Shown one piece after another: positions 59,440 to 64,000 of a stretch of DNA of 64,000 nt (the first letter of the stretch is position 1; each line of letters begins with the position of its first letter). This DNA is from Takakia lepidozioides (Eukaryota; Streptophyta; Takakiopsida; Takakiales; Takakiaceae): the NCBI GenBank assembly GCA_030704615.1, contig CM060734.1:32380042-32444041 (forward strand), in the 5' to 3' direction. The position numbers were made by a program, and so were the translations under genes. The notes beneath the pieces were generated by a model. The model worked only from the letters and a program-made list of their open reading frames with translations, was not told the origin of the DNA and did no database searches.

Positions 59440-59995
59440 GCGCTTCTTACCATGCTTGCAAGGCAGGTGGCAGGCACTTGGAATGGAAGGAGATGCGGAT
59501 ATTTTCACTGGCCTCCTCGCCGAGTTGCAAGGGGATACGTCTCTGTGCATATGCTCTGTCGCGTCCCCTTCTGTTGTCTGATTGTTACCCAAATGGTGCA
59601 TTTTTGATTGCAGGAATCTGAACGCTCTCCCGTGGCCCCTGTCCTCCATATATTTGAGGGACTTGTGCTGGAGCCCACTTCCTAATTATGTCCTTCCCGA
59701 CTACGCAGAAGGCATTGCTCGTGTGCAAGCAGCTGTGCTTTCTCCCCCACCCTTGCGTCGGAGTTCCAAGAAGACGCTCAGGCACCTCCGCGCAAAGGTC
59801 TTCATAAATGATAGTGCATCAGTCTCAGGTGGTAGCAGTACTTCTGGCAGTGCAGCAGATTCAGGTGGTAGTAGTAGTTGTAGCAGTGTTGACCCACCTA
59901 CGGGTGTACTTGAGGGCATTCATTTATGGAATATGAGGGGACACACTCTCCGTTTTCCGTTGCACCACCATTTGTCTTCCCACCATCCGTTGTAA

Positions 59996-60420
59996 TGAGT
60001 ACGGACTACAATGAAATTCACATCCCTGAATTGAAACATTCTCGCCATTGCGTCCTACGAATTTGAAAGTGTTTTCCTTTGCAACATTGCTCTCCAATTC
60101 AACCGTGTGCATTCCATAAAAGTTATTCAACAGAGATGAATATGTGGATAGTCAAGTAGACAGTCATTCGACATATGACATTACACCAATGGTTGGATGG
60201 ATGGAGGATGAATATTTTTGGATGGATGAAGCCTGAATGGATGTGCATTGTGGATGAATGTTGCATGCATGGATGGTCCCATGGATGATGTTAGTGTGCA
60301 GTATCATGCACAGGGGCGGGATGGCGAGGTTCAGTGTCGGGGTTGAGGTGGGTCCCTAAGGCTGACAAGGGTTGGGGTTTCTGTTTGGGGTTGCAGGGTT
60401 AATATGGATGAAGACGTGTT
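59996..60420. other. Spacer with GGATGGAT simple repeats
   Basis: Degenerate GGATGGATG/GAATGGATG words at 60190-60290. No gene. Confidence 0.5.
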
Positions 60421-62010
60421 TCCGTGGTAATGGATCCTCTTCCATGGAAATAGAGCCGCATCTTCCCCAAATTCATGCCACGTGTCCTGGGCTCACGTGG
60501 TTAGGCTCACACTCTAGCATCCCCCATCTTGATGAAATGGACCGTTGGCTCTCTTGCATCCAATCTCACAGTCTCACTGAGGTGGTCCCCTCTCGCAACA
60601 TAGCTCCAACCTTTCTTTCACCTGGACAAACAATAGAGCCTTAGAAGACCTCAGAATGGCCCGTTTGGACAGAGCATATGTCTCGCTCAATCGGTTGCAA
60701 TGGTCAAAAAAAGATATTCAGCAGCCAATTCCCCTTGGCTTTGATCATGCTCCCATATCCCTATTGGTCACAATCCCATCAGCACAAAGAAGGGGCATGG
60801 GTCTATACAGGCTGAATAGCTTGATCCTTAAGCTCCCGATGGTCAAACAAGAATCCAACAGGAAGGGCTACAGAGCTCTCTCTAACTTCCAAAGCCTAAA
60901 AGATAAGTGGGAAGCCAGATGGGAGCTATATGGTTTTCGCAACGAAAACTGGTCGGTCATCTGGAATTCGATATGGATCAAATCTCATCCTGCCAAGATT
61001 GCAGCTTTCCTATGGCAGATAGTTAACAGGGTGCTAAAAGTGGGGGAATGGCTTCAGTTCCAGACAACCCTCCTTTGCAACTTTGTATAGCCAATATCAT
61101 GGAGTCATTGGAGCACTGCCTCCTCCATTGTCATGGCCTTGCCAAGGTCTGGCCTCTGGTCAAGGTATTTTATGCCCACTGGGACAACAAAAGCCTTCTA
61201 TCTCTACATCTTCTCCTTAACTATGATCAGAGATCCAAGACAAGAGCTGTCAACTGCCCGGTTTTTGAGACCCTAAGAAGCTAGGCCCTGTGGCACTTAT
61301 AGAAAGCCCGTTGCAAGAGATCATTCTCAGGGGGAACAACTACCATCTCCTCCCTTCTCTAATGTGTTCCATGATCTCGGGGTGGAGTCAAGAAAGGCTT
61401 GATCTAAAACCTGTGCAGATATTGGGCGAAATTCGGGGAGCGCAGCAGCCATTCATGCTAGGTTTCAGAGCACCTGGGGCAAGCACGGCCTTATCTGCTT
61501 CTCCACTGAGCAGGACACTTGCCACTGGGCCGAGCTCCCTCCCCCTTGCTGGCGAGATCATCGAGCAACACTCCACAGTGTCCCCTGAATTCGAACGGGA
61601 AGTCAACTGGAAACACCTGAAACCTTCTTCGCCGTCTCTAGGCTTCATTACCATTCGGACTCATTGCCTCTCCTAAAGAGGCTCGATACTGGTTTATGTC
61701 ACTACTGGTCCTCAGGAATACCCCTATCACCTCTCGTAAAAGGTCCTGATGCCCTCCATGCTTTTAAAAATCCTTCTTCTTGTATTTCCGCAGTCAACCT
61801 TTAATCATCTCTTGGAAACCCCTTAGTCACTTTGGTTGCTAGTTTGGATTGGATTCTGGATCAGTATCTCTCCTGGAGAAGTCACGTTCTCTCTTCACCG
61901 AAATCGGTGTGTGTGCTTTATGTTGTAACTGGGGTTTTAAATTTTTTCCCCATAATAATTCTCAATAAAGCTCTCACAGCTTTCTTTAACCAAAAAACAA
62001 CAAAAAAAAA
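60420..62010 (+). mobile_element. LINE fragment: endonuclease end fused to the RT C-terminal zinc region, with 3' tail
   Basis: Endonuclease C-terminal blocks FTWTNNRALEDLRMARLDRA (about 60620-60680) and GFDHAPISLLV are followed within 100 codons by the zf-RVT region (WNSIWIKSHPAKIAAFLWQI, then ESLEHCLLHCHG with frameshift). The RT palm that should lie between is deleted. The 3' UTR ends with AATAAAGCTC and an A-rich tail near 61990. The frames are broken. Coverage starts about where the LINE copy at 11.9 kb stops. Confidence 0.75.
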
Positions 62011-62099
62011 AGAAATTTATCCTGACCCGGTGGGTATATGATTATTATAATGTATTACCTGGACCCCGAGGGTATGTCTAAAACCATATACCCGCACAA

Positions 62100-62360
62100 C
62101 AGTCCTTCCCTCGGCTCAGTTCTCAGATCGCTAAGACAGGGTTGCCCTTTGGCTCCATTACTAGTGTTTCTCCTGTCGGCTAATTATGCTCTTGGTCATT
62201 TGATGGAGACAGCACGGATTTTGTTTGTCTTTGAATTCCTACATATTTACTTTGGGCGCTCAACTCCTAATCCATTAGGCTAAACTTGTTTCAAATGTCT
62301 GTCGATGATACATTGTTGCTATTAGATTACAGTAATACTTCCAAGATTTGAGCCTGCTGG
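62100..62360 (+). pseudogene. Small LINE reverse transcriptase fragment
   Basis: SLRQGCPLAPLLVFLL is the conserved RT helix (usually G(V/I)RQGxPLSP). After a frame change VDDTLLLL matches the FADD catalytic box with Val replacing Ala. Nothing of the flanking RT domain was recognised. Confidence 0.7.
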
Positions 62361-63200
62361 AGTGGCTTTCCGCAAGTCGGACCAGATCTCTAGAGATGAA
62401 AGGTAGATGTACACGGAAAAAGCCCACTGAAGGTTACGTAAACAGTGCGGATTCCTGGCTCCCCAGATATTTAGGCTAGAGTGGTCAGTTTTGAGATGCA
62501 GGCCCACATAATTCAGAGCAAGAGATAGACTGTGCAATTCGTTGCGTGGTATTTTTCAATTTTATGGCAGTCATTCTTCAAGTGTAGGTATGTAGTATGT
62601 ACTATGGACTCTCTCAACGTGTACAGTGCGCAGCCATTCAATTTTGGGCGTACAGTAAGAGTTATCCTAGCTCTCAGCCCACGCGCTTACGGAACCAATC
62701 TCACCATTTCTCGTACAAGTTGGAGATCCGTTCATAATAATTTTCTGGGAGAAGATTTGCACACAAGAAAAGGTTAGTAACGCAATCTGACCTGTTTGTG
62801 TGCATCTTAGCACGAAATACTATGGACAACTCTCTCTGCGTTTTCTTCTACAGCAATACGTAGCTACCTCTCAGCCTTCTTGCCAAGGTAAGCGTTTTAC
62901 TCTACCAAATCTGACATTGTGGAGTGTGGCTCGGTGATAAGCAAAACAATGACACTCTGAGTGCTGTTCGATAGCCAACAAAAGTGGATGAGGAAGAAAA
63001 GCCAAAAGAGGTGTATTTCTGAGAAGTACAATAATACGCTTAGGCCGCACATGCGGACCTCATTTTTTGTTCTAAATCAAGCTTTTTGGTTCGAAACAGG
63101 GGGTGGGTTGGTTGGATTAGTACGCAAATCTAAACATCGAGCACAAAACTCATTCATTTGTATTTCAACATCCGTTCAAAGCTCATCTCAGGTGTAGATT
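62361..63200. other. Gap without recognised gene
   Basis: No domain or clear repeat was seen; likely intergenic DNA upstream of the SPPL gene. Confidence 0.4.
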
Positions 63201-63739
63201 TCCACTAACTCGACGTTTATGTCGCGTCTTGGCTGTACGAGGCGCGCCCCCTGTCATCAGGGAAGCTCCTCAATCTCTGTCTCTCTAGATTTAGTTGAAG
63301 GGATTTCTGCTGATCGACAGCATCCATGTGGGAGAACGCATTTCTGAATCGTGGGCTGCTCGTGGCCGGAAATTTTGCGTCTTTGGCTCCGAGGGGCAAC
63401 AGGATAGATCCACAAACTTGATTTTCTCTCTCTCTCTCTGGAATCAGGAAAAGTGACCGTCTGATCTGTGACTCTCTTCTTGCGGTATCTTCTGTGTATC
63501 ATGCATTGAGGAGCTACGGCATCCTAATTTTGTGGCTCCGATGGGGAATAGGAAAGCAAATAGGTGAGTCTTGATTGTTCAGTATTATATGCGCGAAGAG
63601 CTTGCTACCCGTCCGGCATTGATCTTTCGACTGTTTCACTCCAAGGTTTCACTCTGACCTAATGTTCAGGTCATGAAGAGAATTCGGTCAAGAGCGTTGA
63701 GTGAAGTAATGTAAGGGTAGGAGCTGCTGCAGACAAAAT
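63201..63739 (+). promoter_or_regulatory. Probable 5' leader of the SPPL gene with an intron and short upstream ORF
   Basis: A CT-rich tract (63423-63440) and a plausible leader intron at 63563-63669 (AATAG|GTGAGTC to GTTCAG|GTCATG). An ATG at 63541 opens a short upstream frame (MGNRKANR) that would end at the TGA just after the splice joint. Upstream ORFs can lower translation of the main frame; that effect is inferred. Confidence 0.4.
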
Positions 63740-64000
63740 ATGGAGCCCTTATGGAAGCTAGTGTATTTACTCGAGCCTGCTTCTGTGGTCCTCGTTCTTA
63801 CCGCGGTGGCAGTGGTTTTCGCCTCAGCGCAGCGGGCATTGAATTACGAGAGAGAAGCGGAACGACATAGAGATTTTTCGGAATCTTCTATCACCCTAGA
63901 CAGCTCGCAGGCATTGATGATCCCAGTTGCCAGTTCTTGTAGCCTGCTTCTGATGTTCTACCTCTTTGCCTCGGTGTCTCAGTTAGTCACGGGCTTCACA
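63740..64000 (+). CDS. Signal peptide peptidase-like 1/2-type, N-terminal exon (partial)
   Basis: ATG at 63740, open for 87 codons to the window edge. The N-terminus MEPLWKLVYLLEPASVVLVL, the first membrane helix (VLTAVAVVFASA), the loop LNYEREAERHRDF and the block SITLDSSQALMIPV before the second helix (SLLLMFYLFASVSQL) match plant SPPL1/SPPL2. These are intramembrane aspartyl proteases of endomembranes that cleave type II membrane segments. The catalytic YD and GxGD motifs would be in later exons outside the window. No defects were seen. The start is supported by the match beginning at this Met. Confidence 0.93.
   Translation, partial: MEPLWKLVYLLEPASVVLVLTAVAVVFASAQRALNYEREAERHRDFSESSITLDSSQALMIPVASSCSLLLMFYLFASVSQLVTGFT

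Larger units (their letters stand above)
56062..59995 (+). pseudogene. Split ParB/Srx-like plus permuted methyltransferase-like gene, main part
   Basis: Plus-strand multi-exon gene. Exons readable: to 56242 (MFHIWDDNHRFMVW, LTAMHDINK); 56351-56543 (TTNLVHTLFRIQKVGQM); from 56625 (EIAEAGEKMKAEYYAKK), with TGA at 56703; 57728-58355 (NVLIPSKNLSRHPHFIDLW, a Lys/Gly-rich tract, GMCELVNDGFLAMMETRK); 58471-58827 (AAEMVIVDIPDGHPVPDI, YWSWVFSFCKFFLSDVGVLV); 59058-59344 (VRVHPPSTPTTVVEFE, MIIETCSRPGARIIDLTLGT); from 59440 (ASYHACKAGGRHLEW, then EGDADIFTGLLAEL after a frameshift). The DDNHR block resembles the DGxHR motif of ParB-type domains. IIDLTLGTxAS...AGGRHL with a later EGD resembles motif I placed after motif IV, as in permuted amino-methyltransferases. 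Stops and shifts break it; the DNA- or RNA-modifying role is inferred. Confidence 0.5.

Noticed and set aside
56120-59995. Methyltransferase-like gene as cargo of the hAT-like element
   Set aside because: It lies outside the GTCCACAC target copy, and its frame continues into the exon left of the element, so it is the interrupted gene and not cargo.
1-64000. tRNA or rRNA genes
   Set aside because: No cloverleaf with A and B boxes and no ribosomal RNA segment was recognised on reading; a dedicated covariance search was not possible.

Overview
The window is nuclear DNA of a streptophyte, either a land plant or a close algal relative. Both edges carry plant-type genes: a branch-point binding protein SF1/BBP at the left and the first exon of an SPPL1/2-type signal peptide peptidase-like gene at the right. 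Between them lie PPR-DYW gene remnants and a dense layer of plant transposons. A Ty3/Gypsy element carrying a cytosine-5 methyltransferase is a feature known from charophyte algae, so a non-seed lineage is likely. The species cannot be fixed from the sequence.

Layout: SF1 (32-2920) is followed by a 4 kb gene-free stretch. Next come a copy of a repeat also found at 43-46 kb (7.1-7.8 kb), a truncated LINE (about 8.1-11.9 kb) holding a GC-rich palindromic insert, a 124-bp tandem satellite (12.0-13.5 kb) and a decayed MULE-like transposase (13.6-16.6 kb, minus). A scrambled PPR-DYW cluster occupies 19.4-23.8 kb (minus). From 25.4 to 60.0 kb there appears to be one broken multi-exon plant gene on the plus strand. 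Its exons suggest a ParB/sulfiredoxin-like segment followed by a permuted amino-methyltransferase-like segment. It is split by two large insertions.

Insertion 1 (26602-37782, flanked by AATC) is a Ty3 element in order Gag-protease-DNMT-RT-RNaseH-integrase on the minus strand. Its RT block is inverted and its LTR ends are circularly permuted. Insertion 2 (38792-56053, flanked by GTCCACAC) is a 17.3 kb hAT-like element. It carries a kinase-like gene, a RING-H2 gene and a hAT transposase, all decayed. Removing it with one target copy gives a continuous reading frame in the plant gene. Each of its three genes has a TATA box, and upstream of each box lies an array of GCGACCGCC...GGCGGTCGC palindromes. 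Between the kinase and RING genes lie four consecutive imperfect inverted duplications and a higher-order repeat.

The right end holds LINE fragments (60.4-62.4 kb) and the SPPL gene with a 5' UTR intron. Nearly every gene except SF1 and the SPPL exon has stops or frameshifts. Several losses fit G-to-A or C-to-T changes at key codons, as expected for old methylated repeats. Copy counts, identities and repeat boundaries were judged by eye.
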